This document shows positions 34,517-42,175 of a stretch of 64,000 nt of DNA, one piece after another (the stretch's first letter is position 1; the number at the start of each line of letters is the position of its first letter). Made by a program: the position numbers and the translations under genes. The stretch is from Cohnella cholangitidis. GTDB lineage: Bacteria; Bacillota; Bacilli; Paenibacillales; Paenibacillaceae. Where the stretch lies: assembly GCF_014107495.1 (NCBI RefSeq), contig NZ_CP041969.1, positions 992,001 through 1,056,000 on the forward strand, written 5' to 3'. Under the pieces are notes generated by a model, which searched no databases, had not been told where the DNA came from, and saw only the letters and a program-made list of their open reading frames with translations.

Positions 34517-35560
34517 TTATGTAGATGCCGAACCCGATTTGCCGGTTACGATGGGTTCATGAGAATGTTCGTGATCATGGTCATGACGGTGGTCGTGCTC
34601 ATGATCGTGATGGTCGTGTCCATGGTGGTGATCATGGTCATGCTCGTGTCCATGGTGGTGATCATGGTGGTGATCATGGTCATGCTCGTGCCCGTGGTGG
34701 TGATCATGGTGATGGTCGTCATGGTCGTGATGGTGATGATGGTCGATATGCTCCATAGCCGCCGTACGGTATTGGCACATATCGCAGTTCAATTTCGCTT
34801 CGCCCTCGATCGCCTCCAAAGCCCGCTCCCGCAAAATATGCTGAAGCAACGGATGAAAGCCGAAATAATCCGCCAGCGCGAATTGATTTTCGGGGTACCG
34901 TTCCTTGAAGCTTTCCAGCATCTGTTCCATTCTCTTAATCAAAACGCCGGTAAACAGAAAATAAGGAAGAATGATAACCTTGCGCGCGCCCAGCTTCAAG
35001 CAGCGTTCCACGCCTTCGTCCATCAACGGCGCCGTTACGCCGATAAACGCCGTTTCGACCCATTTGAACTTCATCTTCTCCCAGAACAATCGCGAGATCT
35101 TATAAAGATCGCTGTTCGCGTCGGCGTCGCTGCTGCCTCTGCCGACGATCAGAATCGCCGTATCCTCGCCTTGAAGCTCGTCTACCCAACCTCCCGAAGA
35201 TTCGACGCTTTCCAGACGGGAGCTTAATATTTTCAATACTTGCTCATGAACTCCGATCGGTCTCCCGTAAGTAAATCGGATATGGGGATAACGAATTCTC
35301 GCTTCGTCGATTTCCGCGGGAATATGGATCTTCGCGTGTCCGGCCGAAAAAAGCGTAATCGGAACGATAGCGACGCGAGCGGCGCCTTTGGCTATGCACT
35401 GGGCGATTCCTTGCGCTATCGTCGGCTTAACGAATTCCAGAAAACAGGTCTCTACTAAATAAGAAGAAAGTTTCTCCGAGACGACCTTCACCATTTCCCG
35501 TATTTCTTCATTCCCTGCCACGTCCTTGCTGCCGTGGCCAACGAATAATATGGCATCCAC
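34517..35560 (-). CDS. cbiX: sirohydrochlorin cobaltochelatase with long histidine/aspartate-rich tail
   Basis: 347 residues. CbiX inserts cobalt into sirohydrochlorin, the entry to the anaerobic pathway. Two chelatase-like halves are seen, the first with ILFVGHGSKDVAGNEE (His9) and SAGHAKIHIPAEI, the second with LIVGRGSSDADAN. LNCDMCQYRTAAMEH contains a CxxC pair; the long-type CbiX of B. megaterium has a related cysteine motif reported to hold an iron-sulphur centre. Residues about 270-335 are almost only His, Asp and Glu with internal repeats, a probable cobalt store or buffer. Operon position after cbiH60 fits. Confidence 0.94.
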   Translation of the reverse strand: MDAILFVGHGSKDVAGNEEIREMVKVVSEKLSSYLVETCFLEFVKPTIAQGIAQCIAKGAARVAIVPITLFSAGHAKIHIPAEIDEARIRYPHIRFTYGRPIGVHEQVLKILSSRLESVESSGGWVDELQGEDTAILIVGRGSSDADANSDLYKISRLFWEKMKFKWVETAFIGVTAPLMDEGVERCLKLGARKVIILPYFLFTGVLIKRMEQMLESFKERYPENQFALADYFGFHPLLQHILRERALEAIEGEAKLNCDMCQYRTAAMEHIDHHHHHDHDDHHHDHHHGHEHDHDHHHDHHHGHEHDHDHHHGHDHHDHEHDHRHDHDHEHSHEPIVTGKSGSAST

Positions 35561-35583
35561 GTTAGATCAGCCTCCTAGTTGTA

Positions 35584-37284
35584 TTAATCGCCGCAAATCG
35601 CGTTCTCAATTTCAAATACAGGGTGGTCCATATGACGAAACCCTTCGATTTCCTTGATCCGCTTAAAAAACTTATGAAACCGCTCGTTCGGATGGCCTTC
35701 TTCGCGGTACCTCCGCACGATCCGGTCGATCAGAGCCACGATCTCGGCAGGCTCGATGCCTTCCGCGACGGGCTGCGCCGGATGAACGTTCCGGCCGATC
35801 GTCTTGCCGCCGAGGAACAAATCGAACTTGCCTCTTCTGTACACGACGCCGATATCTTCTTGAACGGCTCCGTAACAAGCCATTCCGCATCCGTTGAACC
35901 CGATTTTCATTTCCTTGGGCAAGCTTATGCCGCCGACTTGACGTTGCAGCGCTTCGGCGTAGGGGATCGAATCGCCTTTTTCTTTATCGCAGAAATCGCA
36001 CGCTTTGATCTGAACGACGTCGCCGATCGGCGACAGCAACAACCCTTCCTCGCGCAGCTTAGACGTAATCGTATCGGGGTTCGACGTCGGGACGCGGACG
36101 ACCATCTGATGATGCGGAGTGTAATCCATCGTCCCCTTCTCGCCGATGACGTCGGCCAAGACAAGCATCTGCCTGGAAGTAAAGCGCTTATCCGCAACGC
36201 CGGGGCTGACCGCGAACTCGAATATTTCCTGTTGTTTAAAAGCGGTAGCCGCTGCGTAACCTGAAGCGCTCGCCTGTTCTTCCGGCAAAGGAATGCCGCG
36301 CGCCCTGTCCACGAGCCGAAGCGCGTCGATAGCTAATGCCAGCGAGCCGATAACCGGCGCGCCGATGCCGCTTGGTTTGAGAGTCCGCTGCTCAGGAACT
36401 TGCCCGGCAAGTTCTTCCTCGTATTCGTAATCATCGTCGTCCTCATCATCCGACCACTGCGGCAGTGCCCAAGGTTCGGCTTCCTTCTGCAGCCGTAGAT
36501 GCGGACGAAGCGGCTGCACGTCCGCTCCCAGCGTATACTTGCGCTGGTACCCTCGCGGCGTGATCATGAGTCCTTCATAGACGACGGTCGACGAATTTCC
36601 GATAATCACCGTCGTCAACATGCCGATGTCATGATCCAACATGTCCCGCAAATTCGTAAGCACCACGTGCTCCCGCTCCCGATAGGCGCTTTTCACGATT
36701 CCGACCGGCGTTTCGGGAGAGCGGTACTTCAGCAAGATGCGCTGCGTCTCCACGATTTGCCGCGTTCTTCTTCCGCTCCGCGGATTGTACAGCGCGATAA
36801 CGAAGTCGGCTTGACCGGCGGCATCTACCCGTTTCGCGATCAGCTCCCAAGGCGTGAGATGATCGCTGAGGCTAATCGTGCACGCATCGTGCATGACCGG
36901 AGCGCCTAATAAAGAAGCCGATGAATTGATGGCCGAAATCCCCGGAATAATCTCGACTTCTACGCCCGACTCTCTCCGCCACCCTTTCTCCATAAGAACT
37001 TCATAGACGAGTCCCGCCATGCCATACACGCCGGCATCGCCGCTGGATATGACGGCGACTTTTTTGCCCGCCTCCGCTTGTCGAACCGCCTCCTGCGCGC
37101 GGCTCACTTCTTCCGTCATGCCTGTTCGCACGATCTGTTGATCGGACAACAATCCCCGGATCAGATCGACGTAAGTGTTATAACCGATGACGACGTCGCT
37201 TTCCTGAAGCGCTTCCCTCGCCCGCTTCGTGATATGCTCGAAGCTGCCGGGACCGAATCCGATGATCAGCAATTTGCCTGCCAT
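35584..37284 (-). CDS. cbiH: cobalt-factor III C17-methyltransferase fused to a ferredoxin/sulfite-reductase-like domain (CbiH60 type)
   Basis: About 566 residues. The first 245 or so are the SAM methylase: GFGPGSFEHITKRAREALQE, VISSGDAGVYGMAGLVYEVL, EIIPGISAINSSASLLGAPV. An acidic linker (DDEDDDDYEYEEE) follows, then a nitrite/sulfite reductase-like half with ACDFC and GFNGCGMACYGAV, cysteines suited to an Fe-S cluster. This layout is that of CbiH60 of B. megaterium, which methylates C17 with ring contraction. Start at 37284 (MAGKLLIIG); the 60-codon upstream frame is translated tandem repeat and is rejected. First gene after the B12 riboswitch. Confidence 0.93.
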   Translation of the reverse strand: MAGKLLIIGFGPGSFEHITKRAREALQESDVVIGYNTYVDLIRGLLSDQQIVRTGMTEEVSRAQEAVRQAEAGKKVAVISSGDAGVYGMAGLVYEVLMEKGWRRESGVEVEIIPGISAINSSASLLGAPVMHDACTISLSDHLTPWELIAKRVDAAGQADFVIALYNPRSGRRTRQIVETQRILLKYRSPETPVGIVKSAYREREHVVLTNLRDMLDHDIGMLTTVIIGNSSTVVYEGLMITPRGYQRKYTLGADVQPLRPHLRLQKEAEPWALPQWSDDEDDDDYEYEEELAGQVPEQRTLKPSGIGAPVIGSLALAIDALRLVDRARGIPLPEEQASASGYAAATAFKQQEIFEFAVSPGVADKRFTSRQMLVLADVIGEKGTMDYTPHHQMVVRVPTSNPDTITSKLREEGLLLSPIGDVVQIKACDFCDKEKGDSIPYAEALQRQVGGISLPKEMKIGFNGCGMACYGAVQEDIGVVYRRGKFDLFLGGKTIGRNVHPAQPVAEGIEPAEIVALIDRIVRRYREEGHPNERFHKFFKRIKEIEGFRHMDHPVFEIENAICGD

Positions 37285-37321
37285 TCCTCGCACATCCTTT
37301 CGATTGCTAGTGGGTAACGCA

Positions 37322-37470
37322 GCGACCAAGGCCCTTTTTTTAGCCTTCGTTCTCAACCTCATCCGATTCCGGTGCGACCAAGGTACTTTTTTGGCCTTCG
37401 TTCTCGTCCTCATCCGATTTCGGCGCGACCAAGGCACTTTTTTGGCCTTCGTTCGCGTCCTCAAACGGAA
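37322..37470. repeat. tandem repeat in the cbiH leader, 51/52-bp period (3 copies)
   Basis: GCGACCAAGG followed by a T-rich tract and GGCCTTCGTTC recurs at 37322, 37374 and 37425. Each copy has AAGG...CCTT arms around a T-rich loop. The unit sequence is unrelated to the arrays at 3.7 and 18.3 kb but the period is the same. It lies between the riboswitch terminator and cbiH, so it is part of the leader mRNA. The reading frames through it have no plausible start. Confidence 0.85.
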
Positions 37471-37510
37471 ATTAGGGAACGCTTGCTACCTTCAACGAGC
37501 AAATGCAACA

Positions 37511-37551
37511 AAAAAAAGCACTTCCAACACAAGAGCGTGTTAGAAATGCTT
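37511..37551 (-). terminator. riboswitch-controlled terminator of the cobalamin operon
   Basis: On the minus strand AAGCATTTCTAACAC pairs with GTGTTGGAAGTGCTT (15 bp, two G-U pairs) and is followed by eight T. It lies about 115 nt after the aptamer and 225 nt before cbiH, the expected place of the expression platform. Confidence 0.85.
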
Positions 37552-37668
37552 CTCAGCGCGCGAACCTTTATATAAACGGGACAGTAATCCTACTGACCGT
37601 AATACATGAAAAAGGCGTGCCTATCCCTAACACCTCCCTAAATCCTCGTAGGTCGACAGTGTTTAGAA

Positions 37669-37864
37669 GTAGGCTGGTTTCCTGACTTGGAACATCATCC
37701 TCCGTTTACCTTCCCAGATCGCGTCAAGCCGGATCCAGTGGCATATTCAAACGGATAGACTGCCGATCCCGAGAGATCGGCGTTCCTTACAGTGGCGGGT
37801 CCGTGTCGGCATTTCACCGAACTTCCCATTTAAGCTTGCTCGGGTCGATCCCAAGCAGCACCTA
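37669..37864 (-). ncRNA. cobalamin (B12) riboswitch
   Basis: Read on the minus strand, the leader contains the conserved core AAATGGGAAGTTCGGTGAAA, then GCCGACACGGACCCGCCACTG-TAA (B12 box region), a stem GCCGATCTC...GGGATCGGC, a second GCCACTGG, and GGGAAGG...AAACC before CAGCCTAC at the 3' end. It precedes cbiH and a terminator, so adenosylcobalamin binding should cause premature termination of the operon. It does not lie upstream of cbiW. Confidence 0.95.
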
Positions 37865-37974
37865 GTTCTCTAAACTATTCAATTGTCACGGTCATCTTAA
37901 CATTGTCATCCTATCATTGTCTAGCGAATTAAGCCGCCTATCAAGCTCTTTTTCCCGACAGGATAACGAATCCT

Positions 37975-38331
37975 TTACGCTTTGTCTACTCCTGTAACGG
38001 ATACCCCTGTAGCTACCGCCTCAAGCTCGAATACATAGACGAGATTCGATTCCAGCATTTCGCCGGCAACGAGCTTGCGTACCAATTGCTGTCCCGACTC
38101 CGGCGTCATGTCTTTATACCATAATCCTTGCGGATACGCGATGACGACGCAAGCGTCCAAGCAACGGCCGTTACAGCGCGTCCTTGTCGTATGAATGAGC
38201 TTGTCGGCTTTCAAGCGGGCAATCTCTTCCCTGATCGCAACCGTTACTTCTTCGCCCTGCTCTCGCATACAGCTTCCGCCGTTGCAAATGAGCAGATGAC
38301 AGCGAGTTCCTTGCAAATTCCAAGTGGTCAA
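37975..38331 (-). CDS. cbiW: thioredoxin-like [2Fe-2S] ferredoxin, CbiW-like
   Basis: 118 residues. Cysteines C16-x4-C21 (ICNGGSC) and C53-x3-C57 (CNGRC) match the thioredoxin-fold [2Fe-2S] ferredoxin pattern, and CLDACVVIAYPQGLWYKDMTP is typical. In B. megaterium the first gene of the cob operon, cbiW, encodes such a protein, probably an electron donor to CbiH60 or another redox step. TTG start with AGAGGAGG 8 bases upstream. It is 49 bp behind the MFS gene and upstream of the riboswitch, so its expression may not follow B12 level. Confidence 0.85.
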   Translation of the reverse strand: MTTWNLQGTRCHLLICNGGSCMREQGEEVTVAIREEIARLKADKLIHTTRTRCNGRCLDACVVIAYPQGLWYKDMTPESGQQLVRKLVAGEMLESNLVYVFELEAVATGVSVTGVDKA

Positions 38332-38380
38332 CTCCGCAGCCTCCTCTTCCCCTAGGGGCCGATCTTGTTATACGATCCAA

Positions 38381-39619
38381 TTATACGATCTCGTTTCTCT
38401 TGCGAAGATAACGAAAAAGAATGATGCAACTGACGGAGCATAGGAGCGCCATTAACGCAATAAAACCGTATCCGGCTTGCAAGCCGAGCAGGAGGCTTCC
38501 TTCGGTGCCTTTCTCATCGCCGAACAAGGATTGCACGCCGTCGATTATTACGCCGATCAGTAAATTGCCGATGACGCTCGCGATTCCCATTAGTGTGACG
38601 GTAAAAGTAATCGCGGTATCCGTTCCTCTTGGATATCGTTTGGCCAGCATGGCCATGACCGTCGGATAAATCGGAGCGATCCCGATTCCCGCGATCGCGA
38701 ACCAAATGGCGCCTTGCTCTCCTAGCCCAATCGCGATTAGGCTGCTCAAGCCGGAGAAAGCGGACAAAATAATGATCGAGAGCGTATATCCGATCTTATC
38801 CGTAACCGGGCCGAGGAATAACCTTGCGCCCATGAAGAACACGAAGAAAACGGACAGCATGCCGGAAGCGGCTTCCGTCGACCAACCGTACGCCTTCTCA
38901 AGGAAATTGACGAGCCAGCCTCCTACCGCCAGCTCGGAGACGACGCCGAACGATAGAACGGCTACGATCAGCCATGCGGCAGGATCTTTGGTGAAGCTCT
39001 TTAACGTAACGCGTTCTCCATGTTCTTGGTTGTCTCCCGGAAATTTAGCCATTAATGACGGAATAATCGGCAAAAGAGACAAGCTCAGCATCGCCAAATA
39101 CATGCCGCGCCACCCGAACTCGCCTCCGAACAGATTCCAACCCATCATAGCGGACGCGATAATCGGAGCGATCGCCGAGCTTAATCCATAGAAGAAATGA
39201 GATAAGTTCATCATCGCGCCCGTATTCTTCGTAAAGATGCGGGCCGCCATAATCGCCAATCCGATCTCGAGCATGCCGTTGCCGATATACATCAGAAAAT
39301 ACGACGCGGAGAGAAAAGCATAGTTCGTAGACAGATACATTAGCACGCCGGAAATCGCCATCGATAAAAAGGCGAGGATTCCCGTCCATTTAATGCCGAT
39401 TCGGTTCGACAATAGACCGGTAAAAGAACAAGCGACGAGATAACCTATCGAATTAAAGGCGAGCAAGATTCCGAGCTGCGTTTCGTCCAACCGGAAGTCG
39501 GATTGCATTCTGGGAATCGCCGGCCCTTTCACGTTTTCCGAGAAACCGAAGATTAGGAATCCTCCGAATACGATAAGCAGGAGTAACCAATAATTTGTTT
39601 TTAACCGATCTAGCTTCAA
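38381..39619 (-). CDS. MFS transporter
   Basis: 412 residues with about 12 hydrophobic segments; starts LKTNYWLLLLIVFGGFLIFG and has the first cytoplasmic loop GLLSNRIGIKWTG and SLSLLPIIPSLM. The pattern is closest to sugar or small-molecule MFS carriers of the FucP-like kind. TTG start at 39619 follows GGAGGAAC. Its place directly before cbiW suggests a link to the cobalamin genes, but no substrate can be assigned from sequence. Confidence 0.85.
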   Translation of the reverse strand: MKLDRLKTNYWLLLLIVFGGFLIFGFSENVKGPAIPRMQSDFRLDETQLGILLAFNSIGYLVACSFTGLLSNRIGIKWTGILAFLSMAISGVLMYLSTNYAFLSASYFLMYIGNGMLEIGLAIMAARIFTKNTGAMMNLSHFFYGLSSAIAPIIASAMMGWNLFGGEFGWRGMYLAMLSLSLLPIIPSLMAKFPGDNQEHGERVTLKSFTKDPAAWLIVAVLSFGVVSELAVGGWLVNFLEKAYGWSTEAASGMLSVFFVFFMGARLFLGPVTDKIGYTLSIIILSAFSGLSSLIAIGLGEQGAIWFAIAGIGIAPIYPTVMAMLAKRYPRGTDTAITFTVTLMGIASVIGNLLIGVIIDGVQSLFGDEKGTEGSLLLGLQAGYGFIALMALLCSVSCIILFRYLRKRNEIV

Positions 39620-39844
39620 GCCGAAGTTCCTCCATGTAAGTAAGTATGTATAATGCCATTAGGTCTTTGCTATTGTAATCTATTTTGCCTAAACCCTCCA
39701 TAACACGATTTTCGCTACGGACAGGCGAAATTAAAGATTGATAAATAATCGTTGAATATTTGCTATGGGTTTAATGCCCCGACGACGATAGAATGGAAGC
39801 AAGCGTAAACAACAATCACGAAGCTCGAAAGGGGTCACAACCGA

Positions 39845-41146
39845 ATGAAACTAAAGAAAAGCGGAATGATTGGTTTAACGCTTGCGATGACGATAGGATT
39901 GACGGCTTGCGGAGAAGACAAGCAGAACGCGCAGTCCGCGGACAAGCCCTTCGCGGGCCAGAAGATTACCGTGTTCGCCCTCGGCCATCCATGGACGGAC
40001 GGCATGAAAGCTTCGCTGGGGGAATTCGAGAACGCGACCGGCATCGACGTCGATCTGCAGGTGTTCCCGGAAGAGCAGCTTCAGCAGAAGCTGGCCGTCC
40101 AATTCACTTCCCAAGCGGGCACGCCGGACGTGTTCACCTACCGCCCGTTCATGGAGAAGCTTTACTACGACATGAACGGCTGGACCGAACCGCTAGACTT
40201 CTACGTGAAGAAAGACCCCGAGTACGGTTTCGACGATTTCTCCAAAGCATCCGTGGACGGAAGCATGGTTAACGGCAAGCTGATGTCGATCCCGCTCTGG
40301 ACGGACCAATTCGTCATGTACTACCGCAAAGACCTGTTGGAGAAAAACAACATTCCGGTGCCGAAAACATTGACCGAGCTCGAAGCGGCGGCGAAACGGC
40401 TTAACGATCCGGCGAACGACTTCTACGGCTTCGTGTCCCGCGGCCAGCGCAATGCGCTCGTCTCCGCGGCGGCTTCCTTCATCTACTCCGAAGGCGGAGA
40501 TTTTATCGTCGACGGCAAAGCGGCCGTTAATACGCCGGAAGCGATCCGCGGATTCGGGACGTATGCGGGCTTATTGAAAAATTACGGGCCTAAGGACTCT
40601 CTCAACATGGGTTGGCCGCAAGCGGCGGCGTTGTTCGCGCAAGGCAAAGCGGCGTTCTACGTCGATGCTGCCGCCCTTTACAATAACACGACCGACCCGG
40701 AAAAATCGCTCGTCGCGGACAAAGTCGCATTCGCTGCGTTCCCGGCGGGGTCTGCAGGTCGGAAGCCGTACGCCATCGCGGCTTGGGCGCTGGCGATGAA
40801 TCCGAAATCCGAGAAGAAGGACGCGGCTTGGGCGTTCATGGAATGGTCCTCGAACAAAGAAAACGTGCTTCGAATTCAACAAAGCGGCGTCCCGGGCGCC
40901 CGCGACTCCGTCTGGGCAGCTTCGGAAGGGATCGAGAAATTCCCTGCCGATCTCGCGGAAGCGATCAAACTGACCATGAGCATCGGCGTCGATCACAGCG
41001 TGCCTCAAGTCATGAGCGTGACCGAAGCTCGCGACATTGTCGGAAGCATCGTCGTGAAAGCGATGCTCGGAGAAGATATCAACGCCGCGGCGGAAACGGC
41101 TAACAAAGAGCTTCAAGCCATTATTGACAGCGATAGCAAAAAATAA
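39845..41146 (+). CDS. orphan carbohydrate-binding lipoprotein of an ABC importer
   Basis: 433 residues. Signal peptide MKLKKSGMIGLTLAMTIGLTACGE with lipobox LTAC. Typical family-1 motifs: AGTPDVFTYRPFMEKLYYDM, SIPLWTDQFVMYYRKDLLEKN, AQGKAAFYVDAA. GGGGTC lies upstream of the ATG. No permease or regulator gene is adjacent on its strand: it is followed at once by a bidirectional terminator. It may serve a transporter encoded elsewhere. Confidence 0.87.
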   Translation: MKLKKSGMIGLTLAMTIGLTACGEDKQNAQSADKPFAGQKITVFALGHPWTDGMKASLGEFENATGIDVDLQVFPEEQLQQKLAVQFTSQAGTPDVFTYRPFMEKLYYDMNGWTEPLDFYVKKDPEYGFDDFSKASVDGSMVNGKLMSIPLWTDQFVMYYRKDLLEKNNIPVPKTLTELEAAAKRLNDPANDFYGFVSRGQRNALVSAAASFIYSEGGDFIVDGKAAVNTPEAIRGFGTYAGLLKNYGPKDSLNMGWPQAAALFAQGKAAFYVDAAALYNNTTDPEKSLVADKVAFAAFPAGSAGRKPYAIAAWALAMNPKSEKKDAAWAFMEWSSNKENVLRIQQSGVPGARDSVWAASEGIEKFPADLAEAIKLTMSIGVDHSVPQVMSVTEARDIVGSIVVKAMLGEDINAAAETANKELQAIIDSDSKK

Positions 41147-41186
41147 GCAAAAGAACGGCTACCGCGTTGGGCAGCCGTTCTTTTGC
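41147..41186. terminator. compact bidirectional terminator
   Basis: GCAAAAGAACGGCTACC pairs with GGCAGCCGTTCTTTTGC over 17 bp (one G-U). It fills the whole 40 bp between the stop codons of the convergent binding-protein and RarD-like genes. Confidence 0.9.
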
Positions 41187-42074
41187 TTATTTGGCATCCG
41201 CCGGTCTAAGGGCTCGGGCAGCCCGAATCGAGGACATGGCGTACACGACAAGCGCGGTCCAGATCAAGCAAAAGCTAATAAGCAGGACGGAGCTGATCGT
41301 CTCCTTAAACACAAGCACGCTTATGAGGAGAGTCAACGTTGGACCGATGTATTGCACGAATCCAAGCATCGACAGCGGAAGCTTCTTCGCCGCTTTGGCG
41401 AACAGCAGCAGCGGCGTCGCCGTCGCTACGCCGGATAATAACAGCAATAGCAGCGAGGAAATCGGCAGCGACCAGGCCGTATCGGCATGCGAAGCGCCAA
41501 GGTATCCCCAGTAAATCACGGCCACGGGTACGACGATCATCGTCTCGGTCATAAGACCGATCGAAGCGTCCATCGTCACCCTCTTCTTCACGAGTCCGTA
41601 GAACCCGAAAGATAATGCCAAGGAAATCGATACCCACGGGAAACTCCCGTAATCGATGGCGACGAGCAGAACGCCCGCAGCCGCCAACGCCACCGCGATC
41701 CACTGGCCTCCGGTCGGCTTTTCGCGCAAGAACAATATGGCCAAGACGACGTTAAACAGAGGAGTCAAATAATACCCGATACTAGTTTCCACGACGTGGC
41801 CGTTATTAACAGCCCAGATGAAGATCAACCAATTCGCGGTGATCAATAGACTGCTGAAGATCAAGGGGACCAACGTACTTCTGACCGTAATCGTCGCCTT
41901 CAGCTCTTTCCACCGCTTTTGAACCGCGATTAGTCCCGCGACGAAAACGAAAGACCATATGATCCGGTGCGACAGAATTTCCCCTGCCGGCATCGTTTCA
42001 AACCATTTCCAATAAATAGGGAGAAGTCCCCAGATCGTATAAGCGATTATTGCGTTGATAAGTCCATTTCTCAT
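41187..42074 (-). CDS. rarD: RarD-like EamA-family transporter
   Basis: 295 residues with ten hydrophobic segments in two EamA repeats. MRNGLINAIIAYTIWGLLPIYWKWF, SHRIIWSFVFV, ANWLIFIWAVNNGHVVETSIGYYLTPL and GFVQYIGPTLTLLI are RarD-specific. Family members are putative drug/metabolite exporters; chloramphenicol sensitivity in E. coli gave the name. The ATG at 42074 with GAGGG upstream is preferred over the extended frame to 42107. Confidence 0.9.
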   Translation of the reverse strand: MRNGLINAIIAYTIWGLLPIYWKWFETMPAGEILSHRIIWSFVFVAGLIAVQKRWKELKATITVRSTLVPLIFSSLLITANWLIFIWAVNNGHVVETSIGYYLTPLFNVVLAILFLREKPTGGQWIAVALAAAGVLLVAIDYGSFPWVSISLALSFGFYGLVKKRVTMDASIGLMTETMIVVPVAVIYWGYLGASHADTAWSLPISSLLLLLLSGVATATPLLLFAKAAKKLPLSMLGFVQYIGPTLTLLISVLVFKETISSVLLISFCLIWTALVVYAMSSIRAARALRPADAK

Positions 42075-42175
42075 GCTGGCCGTTCCCTCTTTCCGTTCAA
42101 TAGACATGAACGGAATTATAACATCTTGGACACGGGCTGAACACGGTAATTGTTAGGCAATTTTCGTAACAAACA

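Noticed and set aside
37285-37464. 60-codon N-terminal extension of CbiH
   Set aside because: It is translated tandem repeat without a ribosome site; the normal family start MAGKLLIIG is at 37284.
37340-37470. Acidic frame (DEDENEGQKS-type, 17-residue repeats) in the cbiH leader
   Set aside because: No start codon and a stop codon on each side; treated as non-coding.
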